From the NCBI RefSeq assembly GCF_001655685.1, contig NZ_LYVF01000099.1, forward strand, positions 1 through 53,239: DNA of 53,239 bases. Reading direction: 5' to 3'. A program made the position numbers and the translations under genes. Shown here in pieces: positions 16,587 to 24,518 of this stretch. The stretch's first letter is position 1, and each line of letters begins with the position of its first letter. This stretch comes from Desulfotomaculum copahuensis. Its GTDB lineage: Bacteria > Bacillota > Desulfotomaculia > Desulfotomaculales > Desulfovirgulaceae. The notes beneath the pieces were generated by a model, which was not told where the DNA came from, ran no database searches, and saw only the letters and a program-made list of their open reading frames with translations.

Positions 16587-17123
16587 TTGCTTGAGCGCAC
16601 GGGTATGATCTTTACTTTTGCGGTTTCCATGGCATGGTTGATAATGACACGATCGTTGAGTATACCTTTCTTTATTGCTATGCTCGGAGTAGTTATTATT
16701 TTTCATGTTATGTATGAGCGAATTTCGCCGAGTGTCAGTACCTTCTTTAGGTTGACCAGGAAGACAAAACACGAATGGCACCTCCAAAAAAATATAATTC
16801 CTTCTTTGTTCCTGCTTTCATCAAACTCACCACATATGTCATTGCGGATACTTTACCGGGATATGTCGATTGCCCTATATGCTGCAATTAACAAAATACC
16901 TGACAGGGGCACGATCATAGTTCAAACACATCTTTTTTCCCCACTTCATCTCAAATATTTTTCAATAAAACCTGAGTATCAGGAAACAAAACCAAGCATC
17001 TTTTCAATAAGTTTAGCAGGAATTGTTATGTGGGTGACATCTTGCGCTCGCTTTGCTTTGGGCAGAGGGTGGAATAAACCGCATTTCCATACCTGGTATC
17101 GCCTATCAATTAGAAAGCATTAA
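16587..17123 (+). CDS. Hypothetical membrane protein, TTG start
   Basis: A 178-residue protein with an N-terminal pair of hydrophobic segments (around TFAVSMAWLIMTRS and PFFIAMLGVVIIFHVMY), a polar middle and a basic C-terminus. TTG at 16587 is preferred because AAAGGGGG lies 9 nt upstream. No family is recognised. Its stop codon lies at the edge of the right direct-repeat copy, so gene and repeat appear to be part of one inserted block. Confidence 0.5.
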   Translation: MLERTGMIFTFAVSMAWLIMTRSLSIPFFIAMLGVVIIFHVMYERISPSVSTFFRLTRKTKHEWHLQKNIIPSLFLLSSNSPHMSLRILYRDMSIALYAAINKIPDRGTIIVQTHLFSPLHLKYFSIKPEYQETKPSIFSISLAGIVMWVTSCARFALGRGWNKPHFHTWYRLSIRKH

Positions 17124-17162
17124 GGCCGGGTTTCCCCGGCCCCCTGATCTGCTACTTTTGCC
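17124..17162. repeat. Direct repeat, right copy, with hairpin
   Basis: Intact copy of the repeat at 16095-16137. It contains the hairpin GGCCGGG, TTTC, CCCGGCC and the last codons and stop of the minus-strand gene 17152-17583. The intervening 1 kb thus sits between a gene end and a duplicate of that gene end. Confidence 0.75.
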
Positions 17163-17583
17163 CCGGCTGCCCCTGCCCCGGCGGGTTCCAGTGAACAGCC
17201 ACGGCCTTGTTCCCGTTGACCAACAAATCAACATGTATTCCGGGTTTCAGGTATTTGGTCAAATCCGTAGCCTGGCCCGGCTTGCTGATAAAATCCATCC
17301 CCGCCTGTACGCTGGTGTACTGGTCCGTCTTGACCGTGATGGTCTTGCCGTTGAACTGCGGGTCCCCGGAATGCGTTACCTTTATGGTGATTTCGTCCGG
17401 CTTGACCGAAACCACATCGCCGGAACGCACCATCTTGTTCAGCTGCTCCTGCTGCTCTTTGGCCATGGCCATCATGCGAACCTTGGGCAGGTGGTCCGCA
17501 AAGTACCAGTGCCCGCCGGCGCCCAAGGCGGCACCGGCCAACAAGGATAACACCACAACTAAAGCGAGAGTCCCTTTTCGCAT
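17152..17583 (-). CDS. Exported or membrane-anchored hypothetical protein
   Basis: A 143-residue protein with an N-terminal signal or anchor (LALVVVLSLLAGAALGAGG) and a small beta-rich extracellular domain holding TVKTDQYTSVQAG, ending in a PGQGQPGQK tail. The fold suggests a DUF5666/OB-like exported domain, but no family is certain. GGAGG lies 7 nt before ATG 17583. It is last in the Tad pilus locus, 16 bases after the TadG-like gene, and may be an accessory pilus protein. Confidence 0.65.
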   Translation of the reverse strand: MRKGTLALVVVLSLLAGAALGAGGHWYFADHLPKVRMMAMAKEQQEQLNKMVRSGDVVSVKPDEITIKVTHSGDPQFNGKTITVKTDQYTSVQAGMDFISKPGQATDLTKYLKPGIHVDLLVNGNKAVAVHWNPPGQGQPGQK

Positions 17584-17599
17584 AACCTAACCTCCAATT

Positions 17600-18169
17600 T
17601 TAGTTATTGTTGACAAACGCTTGCCCGGTTCCCATCGTGCTCACCGGTATCTTGTAATATGACTTGCTACCCCAGAGCAACGCGGCCGCCGCACCGGCCC
17701 AAGGAGCCTTGACCCTTACGCCCGCCTTAATGTCATAGGAACTGTCGCCCACCTTTGCTCCGTTCCAATCACCGCTCATATTGAAATCCACCCCGGCCCC
17801 CGGGCTTAGATTACCGGCATTGGCCTGGAACAAGTGCTGCGCCGCGCTTTGCGCCGCCGCCTCATCCTGGATCTCGGCTTTCCACTTGGTCACATTCTCC
17901 TGCACTCCAGTGACGTTTCCGTCTGAATCCGTAATGGGTTGATATTCAATACTGGCCGGAACCGTGGTGGCGGTAGCGGCCGCGGCGAGAGAACCGGCGT
18001 CTGCCGCCGTCTGTAATTCTTCCTTGGCGATGTGCGCCCGGCCGAAGTCAATGGCCAGGCCCCAGGCAAAGAAGATAAACGGCAGCATCAGGGCGAAAAA
18101 CAGGGGTAAAAAGCCGTCCTCATTCTTTAGTGCCTTCACAATTTTCGTAAACCACCGCAATGTCGTCAT
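17600..18169 (-). CDS. TadG-like pilus protein
   Basis: A 189-residue protein with the TadE/TadG-type N-terminus: a short basic leader, EDGFLPLFFALMLPF hydrophobic segment, then IDFGRAHIAKEELQTAADAG, the classic TadG-like motif. The rest is an extracellular Ala/Gly/Thr-rich domain. Family members sit in the membrane and are thought to help anchor or prime the Tad pilus. ATG at 18169 has AAGGAGGTG 4 nt upstream, so the longer frame to 18388 is rejected. It overlaps the end of the upstream glycosyltransferase-like gene by 50 bases. It is shorter than many TadG proteins (no vWA domain). Confidence 0.85.
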   Translation of the reverse strand: MTTLRWFTKIVKALKNEDGFLPLFFALMLPFIFFAWGLAIDFGRAHIAKEELQTAADAGSLAAAATATTVPASIEYQPITDSDGNVTGVQENVTKWKAEIQDEAAAQSAAQHLFQANAGNLSPGAGVDFNMSGDWNGAKVGDSSYDIKAGVRVKAPWAGAAAALLWGSKSYYKIPVSTMGTGQAFVNNN

Positions 18170-19568
18170 GGTACACCTCCTTCCAGCCCTTGCAATGTTT
18201 GAGGTAAAGGTCTGTAAATCCGCCCGTAGGCATGAGCACGGTTTTGACGTGCCAGCACGCCAGTACCGATTCCGGTGTGTCCTGCGGTACTCCGGGCAGT
18301 GGCGATCTGGATAGGGCGATATAATCCTTCCACACCGCCCCGGTAACGTACATGTCGGCCCGGCCGTCAATGAACGGTTTAATGTCACGCCAGATCAGAT
18401 AGCCGCCCCAGGAATAGTAGTTAGCCACCCGGTCGGTTAGCCCATGTTTTTGCAGATAATCCACGGCCGCTACCGGAAATCTTAAATTTTCATGCGGCTG
18501 CTCCGTCCACTTCGGCGGCAGGATAAAGCAAACCATGGCGAGAGATAAAAATATGACCAGGGGTGAAATGAAACGCTCCCACCGTCCGGCTTCTTTTTCA
18601 CATCCGATGTTCCACCCGGAAAGAATCCCGCTGACGACTACCGCCCAAACAAACGCCAGGTACGGGGTATGTCGCACCGAGCGCAACGACAGGGCCGTAA
18701 AGAGTAAGAACAGGATTAGCTCCCTTAATGTGATCCTTCTTGTGGTGGCTACTGCAAAAAGACCCGATAAAATTAAAAACCCGGGAAAGATCATGAACAT
18801 ACCCAGGTGGAAGTTGGGCGACGCCCATTCGCTGATGTTATTGATGATCTGAGGAGTGGACGAAGCCATAACAGTGTACGACCAAAGGGCCGGTCCCTGC
18901 GGGTTGATGAAGGTGGCCAGAACGCTTACTATGAGTGCCAGGCCCATCTTACGATTCAGCTCACGGGAAACCGATTTGTTTATCACGGCCCCCAGGTCAA
19001 GGGCGAAATGCCCGTATACCCACTCCAGTACCAGCAAGGCCGGCCCCAGGGGAACGGAAGCATGTTCGTTGGCCCACGCCAATGCGATGACCGGCAGAAA
19101 CCAAATTAACCCCGGTCTTTCACGGTACGATAACAGAATGTACATCCACAGGGCGAAAAAAGCCTGGGCCATCACATGCGGCCGCGAGTCCCAAAACACG
19201 GCCGCGCCGGAGGATGCCACGATGAAAACAAGTACAGCCGCCGGGCCGGATAAGCGCCGGGATATTAGCCGCCACAGGCACCACAGGAATACGGCGCCGG
19301 CTGCGGCGGTAAGAAGCCATACCCCCCATTTGCCCCCGGCACGATACGCCCAGCAGGCCAGTAGCTCCCAGCCCCATTCGTGGGCTACCCAATAATGGCC
19401 GGGCATACTCCAGGAGAAAGGATCGGCCCGGGGTATGCCGTGGGTCATGATGTATTCCCCCGTTTTAATGTGCCAGAGGGTATCTCCCTCTACCTGCTGG
19501 CGGCCGATTGCGGCCAGCACCAGCAAGGACCATGCGCCGGCCAGGGCGGCCGGGAATTTAAGCCTCAT
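18120..19568 (-). CDS. Polytopic membrane protein, GT-C glycosyltransferase-like
   Basis: A 482-residue protein with about ten membrane helices. The first outer loop holds acidic residues in EGDTLWHIKTGEYIM and the motif GIPRADPFSWSMPG, the layout of GT-C lipid-dependent sugar transferases. The C-terminal soluble part (from about 390) contains INGR/IDGRADMY-type sequence. Such enzymes move sugar from a polyprenyl-phosphate to protein or lipid outside the membrane. ATG at 19568 has GGAGGTG 6 nt upstream. Placement in the Tad locus near a dolichyl-phosphate-type GT2 and an SMR-like transporter points to pilin glycosylation (inference). Confidence 0.7.
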   Translation of the reverse strand: MRLKFPAALAGAWSLLVLAAIGRQQVEGDTLWHIKTGEYIMTHGIPRADPFSWSMPGHYWVAHEWGWELLACWAYRAGGKWGVWLLTAAAGAVFLWCLWRLISRRLSGPAAVLVFIVASSGAAVFWDSRPHVMAQAFFALWMYILLSYRERPGLIWFLPVIALAWANEHASVPLGPALLVLEWVYGHFALDLGAVINKSVSRELNRKMGLALIVSVLATFINPQGPALWSYTVMASSTPQIINNISEWASPNFHLGMFMIFPGFLILSGLFAVATTRRITLRELILFLLFTALSLRSVRHTPYLAFVWAVVVSGILSGWNIGCEKEAGRWERFISPLVIFLSLAMVCFILPPKWTEQPHENLRFPVAAVDYLQKHGLTDRVANYYSWGGYLIWRDIKPFIDGRADMYVTGAVWKDYIALSRSPLPGVPQDTPESVLACWHVKTVLMPTGGFTDLYLKHCKGWKEVYHDDIAVVYENCEGTKE

Positions 19569-19599
19569 GTAAACCACCTCCATGAAAAGAGAAGGAATT

Positions 19600-19824
19600 T
19601 CATTTCTTTTTGTCGAAAAGCATTTCATAAATAAACATAGGAATGCCAATAAAAACACCTTGGAGTAGTAGGATTATTGGAGCCAACGGTATAAACACTA
19701 TACCAATCATCCTATAATACCATTTTTCCGGTATCAATTCTAAAACCTCATTAACATAGATAGGAAAAGCCATGAATAAAGCACATAAATACATAAAAGC
19801 CAAGAAAATTATTGAGTTATGCAT
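19600..19824 (-). CDS. Small hydrophobic protein
   Basis: A 74-residue, mostly hydrophobic protein with two membrane helices and a DKKK tail. AGGAGG lies 12 nt upstream of ATG 19824, slightly far. Its first 53 bases overlap antisense the next plus-strand gene. AT-rich compared with its neighbours. No family is recognised; it may be an inserted moron gene. Confidence 0.45.
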   Translation of the reverse strand: MHNSIIFLAFMYLCALFMAFPIYVNEVLELIPEKWYYRMIGIVFIPLAPIILLLQGVFIGIPMFIYEMLFDKKK

Positions 19825-20224
19825 TAGTCTTAAAAACCTCCTGTTAAAATATAAACCACCCTACCGAACAAACAAAGTTTTTGATTATTATTACAATCTA
19901 TATGAAAGCCTTGATTGCGTTACCCTACAAAAAGAACTAATTAAAATATCAGGAGAGTATGATTCTGAAGACGATCAATCATTAAGTATAGCTGTGCCGT
20001 TTTATCTTGCCTTGCTGGCATTCATACTGAAGCTGTCAAGCAAAAACAACAAGATTCTCTTTTTATATCCCATTGGGTTCTATGCAGCCTTTTCCGTCTT
20101 ACTTTTTCTTAGCACGAGAAAAGCATATAGAAAACGAAATCTGAAAATTAAATTATTGATAGTTGAACACCTCATCAAAGAAAAGCAAGACAAAAAACAA
20201 AAGTATTTCCTTTTTAGCGACTAG
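19772..20224 (+). CDS. Hypothetical protein with two membrane helices
   Basis: A 150-residue protein: polar, Lys/Tyr-rich N-terminal half, then two helices (IAVPFYLALLAFILKL and LFLYPIGFYAAFSVLLFL) and a very basic tail (EKQDKKQK). AT-rich and opposite in strand to the locus around it, so probably a later insertion. ATG at 19772 has AGGA 6 nt upstream. Function unknown. Confidence 0.5.
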   Translation: MNKAHKYIKAKKIIELCISLKNLLLKYKPPYRTNKVFDYYYNLYESLDCVTLQKELIKISGEYDSEDDQSLSIAVPFYLALLAFILKLSSKNNKILFLYPIGFYAAFSVLLFLSTRKAYRKRNLKIKLLIVEHLIKEKQDKKQKYFLFSD

Positions 20225-20232
20225 TAAAAATT

Positions 20233-20568
20233 TCAAAGCCCATTTCCTATCGTCATCAAAATTCCGGCCGCTATCACAAACAATCCCGCCCCTTTCGTTG
20301 CCGAAAACGACTCTCCCAGGAATAGTGTCCCGAATACCTGGATCAGCACGAAGTTCAAGGCCAGCACCGGATAGGCGGCGGAAAGGGGCAGCCGCGCCAG
20401 CACCAAAAGCCAGACCGCGGCCGCCACCCCGTAAAGGATCACCCCAGCCACCACCTGTACGCCGCCGGGCACCAACTGCCCTGCCCTAAAGCCGGTCACC
20501 CCCAACTTCATGCATAACTGCCCCGCCGATCCCAGCAGGGCGGACAGCATCGCCAGCACGTAACTCAC
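20233..20568 (-). CDS. SMR/DMT-family four-helix membrane protein
   Basis: A 111-residue protein with four hydrophobic helices and the small-multidrug-resistance/EamA-like pattern, including PLSAAYPVLALNFVLIQVFG and GESFSATKGAGLFVIAAG. Members include EmrE and the ArnE/F-like flippase subunits for lipid-linked sugars. GTG at 20568 has GGAGGG 6 nt upstream, and the gene overlaps the end of the GT2 gene by 83 bases. The context fits flipping of a polyprenyl-phospho-sugar rather than drug efflux (inference). Confidence 0.8.
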   Translation of the reverse strand: MSYVLAMLSALLGSAGQLCMKLGVTGFRAGQLVPGGVQVVAGVILYGVAAAVWLLVLARLPLSAAYPVLALNFVLIQVFGTLFLGESFSATKGAGLFVIAAGILMTIGNGL

Positions 20569-21262
20569 CCAGCTCCCTCCTTATCCTCCAGGTATCCTTG
20601 AGCATCTGCCACCCGTCATTAACCGGGGAAACCTTAGATCCCGGAACGTGGCGCCAGGCCACCGGTATCTCCGCCACTTTAAGGCCAAGTTTTTGCGCCA
20701 GCATCAAGGCCTCCACATCGAAGGCGAAGCGGCGGCAGGTCAGCCGGGGAAACACCGCCCGGGCGGCATCCAGGGTAAACCCTTTAAGGCCGCACTGTGT
20801 GTCGGTGAAGGGCAGGCCGGTGATCATGCGGGTCAGGTAGGCGAACAGTTTCCCCAGTGTTTCCCTGGTTATCCCCTGATCAACCCTGGTCTGCCTTCGC
20901 CCGATGGCCACATCGGCGCAATCCAGGGCAACCAGGATCTTCTTTATTTCCTCCACCGGCGCGGCCAGGTCGGCGTCGGTGAAAATCACCCGCTCCCCAC
21001 GGGCGGCCAACATGCCCCGGGCTACACTGTACCCCTTGCCCATGTTTACCTTGTTCCTGATCAGCCTTACCGGTTCATGGGTTTCACATATGCCCGCCGT
21101 GTCGTCGGTAGACCCGTCGTCCACCACGATCAATTCCCACCGGTAAGGCTGACGTTTAAGGTATCCGAGCACCCGGTGCAGTGTTCCCGGGAGTCTGGCC
21201 GCCTCGTTGTAGGCCGGGATGACCAGGCTCACATTAATTTGGTTCGTCTTTAAACTCGGCAT
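20486..21262 (-). CDS. Dolichyl-phosphate-glucosyltransferase-like GT2
   Basis: A 258-residue GT-A fold glycosyltransferase of the DPG-synthase/ALG5-like group. It shows SLVIPAYNEAARLPGTL, LIVVDDGSTDDT, the metal-binding DADLAAP motif and GLKGFTLDAARAVFPRL. No membrane helices follow, as in soluble polyprenyl-phosphate sugar transferases. It should transfer a hexose from a nucleotide sugar to polyprenyl phosphate on the inner membrane face. It overlaps the TadE gene by 29 bases; GGTGAG lies before ATG 21262. Confidence 0.88.
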   Translation of the reverse strand: MPSLKTNQINVSLVIPAYNEAARLPGTLHRVLGYLKRQPYRWELIVVDDGSTDDTAGICETHEPVRLIRNKVNMGKGYSVARGMLAARGERVIFTDADLAAPVEEIKKILVALDCADVAIGRRQTRVDQGITRETLGKLFAYLTRMITGLPFTDTQCGLKGFTLDAARAVFPRLTCRRFAFDVEALMLAQKLGLKVAEIPVAWRHVPGSKVSPVNDGWQMLKDTWRIRRELGELRAGDAVRPAGIGGAVMHEVGGDRL

Positions 21263-21695
21263 AACCGCTCACCGTGATGTACTTGGCCAGGACCGGCGCT
21301 TTTGGGTTTAAAAGTTTCGGCAACCCGGGAATGGCGTTGGGCAGGTGGTAATATACCCACACCCGGCTGTATGTGCTGTCGTCCTGGAGCACCACGTCCG
21401 GATGTACGGGGTTCGGGTTGGTGGGATCAAACGCCGTATGCGGGTCACCCGGGTTACCTCCCCCGATCCTGGCACCTGTATAGAGGGTGGTTTGGATTAC
21501 ATCCTCCGCCCTGGCAAGAGCCTGAGACTGGTCGTGCGTTACGGCCAGGGTGCGGGCTGCGTCCCGGGCGGCGGAAAAGCAGTCGCCTTTGGCGTTCGCG
21601 ACCATACCGTAGACCAGGATGCCGAAGATAAAGAAGAACAACAGGCTCATGAAAAGGACGAATTCCAGCACGTATCCCCGTTCATCCCTGATCAC
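21234..21695 (-). CDS. TadE-like minor pseudopilin
   Basis: A 153-residue protein with a pseudopilin N-terminus: RDERG followed by YVLEFVLFMSLLFFFIFGIL, with the Glu near the expected +4/+5 position after the Gly cleavage site for prepilin peptidase. The rest is a polar, Pro/Asn-rich extracellular domain. TadE-like proteins are processed by TadV and needed for Flp pilus assembly. GTG at 21695 has GGAGGTG 6 nt upstream and overlaps the TadV stop (GTGA). Confidence 0.85.
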   Translation of the reverse strand: MIRDERGYVLEFVLFMSLLFFFIFGILVYGMVANAKGDCFSAARDAARTLAVTHDQSQALARAEDVIQTTLYTGARIGGGNPGDPHTAFDPTNPNPVHPDVVLQDDSTYSRVWVYYHLPNAIPGLPKLLNPKAPVLAKYITVSGYAEFKDEPN

Positions 21696-22186
21696 GCCCA
21701 CCACCTCCAAACCAGTGCCAGGACCATACCGGCGGCAAAGAACGGGGCGAAGGGTATATATCTACCCACCGGTTTACATCCCGCCCGCAGTTGGCCCAGG
21801 GCGGCCACGTGCCCGGCCAGCCAGGCTCCAAGACGACGCCTGCGGGCCTCCGTAAAGGTGAGCCATAAAGCGCATATCACCGTGCCCAGCCAGGCCCCCA
21901 GGCCCGCCGACGTAAATCCCACCAGCGCGGCCGCGGCGGCGCAGAGCTTGGCATCGCCCATGCGGGCCAACCCGACCAGGATCAGCGGCAGAAAGAGCAG
22001 CATACCCAGCCCGGCGTCCATGAGGGCCAGACGCCACTGCACGCCAGCTATAAGTATGCCGGCCGCCATGACGGTCACCGTTGCAATGTTGGGCACCTTC
22101 TTTTCCTTGATATCCCAATAGGACGTATAACCGCAGAGCGCCGCCAAAAGCAAAAGTTTTACCGTGAAAATAAACATCACCCCCAT
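21692..22186 (-). CDS. tadV: A24-type prepilin peptidase (TadV/CpaA)
   Basis: A 164-residue, six-helix protein of the A24 aspartic prepilin peptidase family. The two catalytic Asp are in YWDIKEKKVPN and in RMGDAKLCAA (the GxGD-type motif, here MGD). It cleaves the leaders of Flp and the TadE/TadG pseudopilins. The start is uncertain: ATG 22186 or 22177, or even ATT 22171, which has GGGGGTG at better spacing. It follows the Flp gene after a strong terminator, so expression needs read-through or an internal promoter. Confidence 0.9.
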   Translation of the reverse strand: MGVMFIFTVKLLLLAALCGYTSYWDIKEKKVPNIATVTVMAAGILIAGVQWRLALMDAGLGMLLFLPLILVGLARMGDAKLCAAAAALVGFTSAGLGAWLGTVICALWLTFTEARRRRLGAWLAGHVAALGQLRAGCKPVGRYIPFAPFFAAGMVLALVWRWWA

Positions 22187-22189
22187 ATA

Positions 22190-22217
22190 AAAGCAAAAGG
22201 CGGGGATTGCCCCCGCC
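22190..22217 (-). terminator. Intrinsic terminator after the Flp pilin gene
   Basis: Minus strand GGCGGGG, loop GCAAT, CCCCGCC, then TTTTGCTTTT, seven bases after the pilin stop. It would keep pilin mRNA in excess over the downstream assembly genes. Confidence 0.9.
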
Positions 22218-22223
22218 CTGCGA

Positions 22224-22406
22224 TTAGTTGCCGCCGTACCCACTACCCATGTAACTTCCAGTGTTGGAAAAGGTGTTATAGGCCGGAGCCTTGACATAGC
22301 GCTGGTAGCCCCAGTAGCCCAGTCCGACCATGGTGGCCGCGATGAAAACCCACTCGATCACGCCGCCGCGTTCGTCCTTGATGAAGTTCCACAAAGTCCG
22401 CAACAT
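22224..22406 (-). CDS. flp: Flp-type pilin precursor
   Basis: A 60-residue prepilin: basic leader (MLRTLWNFIKDERG), then GVIEWVFIAATMVGLGYWGY, a single hydrophobic helix with Glu-Trp in place of the usual Glu-Tyr after the Gly cleavage site, and a Tyr/Gly/Ser/Asn-rich short tail. This is the likely main subunit of the Tad pilus. The Ser/Thr/Asn/Tyr-rich tail (YNTFSNTGSYMGSGYGGN) offers many possible glycosylation sites. ATG at 22406 has AAAGGGGGTG 8 nt upstream. Confidence 0.88.
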   Translation of the reverse strand: MLRTLWNFIKDERGGVIEWVFIAATMVGLGYWGYQRYVKAPAYNTFSNTGSYMGSGYGGN

Positions 22407-22423
22407 CCGCTTCTCACCCCCTT

Positions 22424-23305
22424 TCAGTGCCATACATTGGTGAAATTAATCAACATACCGCCGACCATGAAAATACTACCGGAAACCATCACGGTTACGG
22501 CAATAATAGCGGTAATCAACACTTCCGCTTTCTGGATGGCCGCCATGTCTTCCGACTCCTTGCGGTCATCCAGGGTATGCGCCAGCCGGCGCAGGTCCTG
22601 AGCCAGGTTGCCCCCGCCGAAGCGTTCCGCGCCGGCCAATTCGGCGGCAAGCTCGTTTGCTTCCGGCAAATCAAGTTCGCGGGCCATGTCCTGCACGGCT
22701 TCGGAAAGAGATTTGCCGCCCCGCCTGACGTCCTCCACGATGATCTGCGCCTCCCTGGCCAGAGGGTCCCGGTCGGCAGTGCCGGCCAGGTCGTCAAAGA
22801 TGTCCAGAAGGGCTACTTTGCCGGCCGCGCCTACAGCAAGCTGACGGATAAAATAGCCGAATTTCCGGCGCGCCTGGCGGCGCGTTTTATCTGCTGTTCT
22901 TTCCAGCCACAGCCCGGGCAGGGCCACGCCGGCGGCCAAAAACACTAATGCCGGAAGCGGTCCCACGCCCGAAACCGTGCATAAGACTGCCGCCAGTATG
23001 CCCATCACGGCGGCGACCAGACGAAGGCCCTGGTACTCTTCGGCGGTCATCCCGAACGGCGATCCAGCCAGGCGTAGCATAACGGCCAGGCGTCCGCCGC
23101 CCACCAGGTCCAAAAGCGCCCGGGGAGCACGTTTTTGCGCCATTTCTCCCAAGTCACGTAAACTGGCAGCTACCCGTTCCCGTAGCGTGGTTTTTTCGCC
23201 CTTCATCCGCCGGATGCGCTCGTCAATAGGGTTGCTGTTCCGCCAGGCCCAAAGTCCAACAATCAGGCAAAATACCGCCGCGCCGGCCAGCAGGGCAAAT
23301 ATCAT
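22424..23305 (-). CDS. tadC: TadC-like inner-membrane platform protein
   Basis: A 293-residue protein of the type II secretion F (T2SF) family: N-terminal membrane helix, cytoplasmic T2SF domain, and C-terminal helix pair (VLITAIIAVTVMVSGSIFMV). Its N-terminal segment, LIVGLWAWRNSNPIDERIRRMKGE, is nearly repeated in the TadB homologue (VVGIWSWRNSNPIAERIQRMK), showing the two arose by duplication. It forms the pilus assembly platform with TadB and is driven by TadA. ATG at 23305 has AGGTGG 8 nt upstream. Confidence 0.9.
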   Translation of the reverse strand: MIFALLAGAAVFCLIVGLWAWRNSNPIDERIRRMKGEKTTLRERVAASLRDLGEMAQKRAPRALLDLVGGGRLAVMLRLAGSPFGMTAEEYQGLRLVAAVMGILAAVLCTVSGVGPLPALVFLAAGVALPGLWLERTADKTRRQARRKFGYFIRQLAVGAAGKVALLDIFDDLAGTADRDPLAREAQIIVEDVRRGGKSLSEAVQDMARELDLPEANELAAELAGAERFGGGNLAQDLRRLAHTLDDRKESEDMAAIQKAEVLITAIIAVTVMVSGSIFMVGGMLINFTNVWH

Positions 23306-23317
23306 GCACACCACCAC

Positions 23318-23626
23318 CTAATACCGAAATGTGAGGGATAACAAATGCTGGGCCACCGCCGCGCTCCACCCCAGGCAGATCATCACGAACCCCGGGTCGG
23401 AGCGGAATTTAACGGCCAGGGCCATGCCGGCGGCCATTTCAATGGCCAGGGCAAGCGCTTTGCCGACTTGCCTGCCCAGTATACTGATTAACAAGGCTGA
23501 AAGCACTGCCTTGGTCAGCGACAGCACGGCAAGCGCGGCCAGTGCTCCGGTGATGATTGCCGGCAGGCGATCCATGGTCGCGGATGCGGCCCGGTACGTG
23601 CGGTCGAAAATGTCCAGCGGCTCAAT
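23318..23626 (-). CDS. Small membrane protein between TadB and TadC, probable ATT start
   Basis: A hydrophobic protein of 85 residues from ATG 23575, or 102 residues if started at ATT 23626. The ATG has no ribosome site. The ATT has GGTGGGG exactly 7 nt upstream, overlaps the tadB stop as ATTGA, and adds a sensible polar N-terminus (KIEPLDIFDRTYR is in frame). Three membrane helices follow. No family is recognised; position suggests a Tad accessory subunit. Confidence 0.6.
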   Translation of the reverse strand: MEPLDIFDRTYRAASATMDRLPAIITGALAALAVLSLTKAVLSALLISILGRQVGKALALAIEMAAGMALAVKFRSDPGFVMICLGWSAAVAQHLLSLTFRY

Positions 23627-24518
23627 CTTCGTTCCCCACCTTTCGTAAAATGACGTAAATCGCTATCCAGCACGCAATCTGAATGGCTACAGCCAACGCC
23701 AGCATCCTGTGGCCCCGGGACGTTTCCAGCATCACACGGTCCCCGCCGCCGAAGGTGAACCAGGCGAACATGGCCACCGGCACCATGCTGGCCACGGCTC
23801 CCTCTACCCTGATGCCGGTTGTTTTGGCCCGCATGCGGTTCATTTTGCTGCGCCGGCGCCGGATTTCTTCCTCGCAGGCTTCCAAGAGGTCAATGCTGCC
23901 CTGCGCCCCGCCGGTGCGGGAAAGTTGGCGCACGGCGTCGGCAAGCATCCACGCCTCGGGAATGTTTATCCGCCGGGCCATGTTCTCCACGGCCTTTTCA
24001 ATGCTGCCGCCTTTAGCTTCATCAACCACCCGGCCGAATTCTTCCGCCACCGGTTCGCCGGCCTGGGCGGCCGCATAGCCGAAGGAGCCGGTCAGGGAAG
24101 CGCCGCCGCGCAGGCCCCTGACCACGGCCACCACGCCGGGGCCGAGTTCTTCGGCGAAAGCGGACTGACGGCGTTTTTGCATATACACCCCGTAAAGACG
24201 GGGGGAAAAGAAGAAAGCCGCGGCCGCCGCAACAAGACATAGGGCGGGGGAGGCGGTAAGCAGCAATATTAAGGCGCCGGCGGCGACGGTAAAAAATACG
24301 GCGCCTTCCAGGGCCGTTTTTTCGTCACCGCCGTATTCTTCCAACCGCCAGATCTGGCTCCAGAAAGAAGGGCGGTTTTCTTTTTGATTCGCTTCACTTT
24401 CACTTTCCGCTTTCATGCGCTGGATGCGTTCGGCAATGGGGTTGCTGTTCCGCCATGACCAGATCCCGACGACCAGGCAGAACACGGATATAAACGCCAG
24501 CAGAGCGGGAATGATCAT
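23622..24518 (-). CDS. tadB: TadB-like inner-membrane platform protein
   Basis: A 298-residue T2SF-family protein: N-terminal helix (IIPALLAFISVFCLVVGIW), two mid helices (about 75-115), a cytoplasmic T2SF domain with the GGASLTGSFGYAA and KGGSIEKAVENMARRI motifs, and two C-terminal helices. It should pair with TadC as the platform of the pilus motor. ATG at 24518 overlaps the tadA stop (TGATG), so translation is coupled. Confidence 0.92.
   Translation of the reverse strand: MIIPALLAFISVFCLVVGIWSWRNSNPIAERIQRMKAESESEANQKENRPSFWSQIWRLEEYGGDEKTALEGAVFFTVAAGALILLLTASPALCLVAAAAAFFFSPRLYGVYMQKRRQSAFAEELGPGVVAVVRGLRGGASLTGSFGYAAAQAGEPVAEEFGRVVDEAKGGSIEKAVENMARRINIPEAWMLADAVRQLSRTGGAQGSIDLLEACEEEIRRRRSKMNRMRAKTTGIRVEGAVASMVPVAMFAWFTFGGGDRVMLETSRGHRMLALAVAIQIACWIAIYVILRKVGNED

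Noticed and set aside
16536-16787. N-terminal 80 residues of the minus-strand frame at 16152-16787
   Set aside because: Polar antisense of a plus-strand membrane protein; no ribosome site, so a later start is used.
20648-21253. Long plus-strand frame opposite the GT2 gene
   Set aside because: Composition follows the opposite strand's codons; no ribosome site and no family; the minus-strand gene has clear GT2 motifs.
23709-24242. Plus-strand frame opposite tadB
   Set aside because: His/Pro/Arg/Gly-rich shadow of a GC-rich gene; no start signal.
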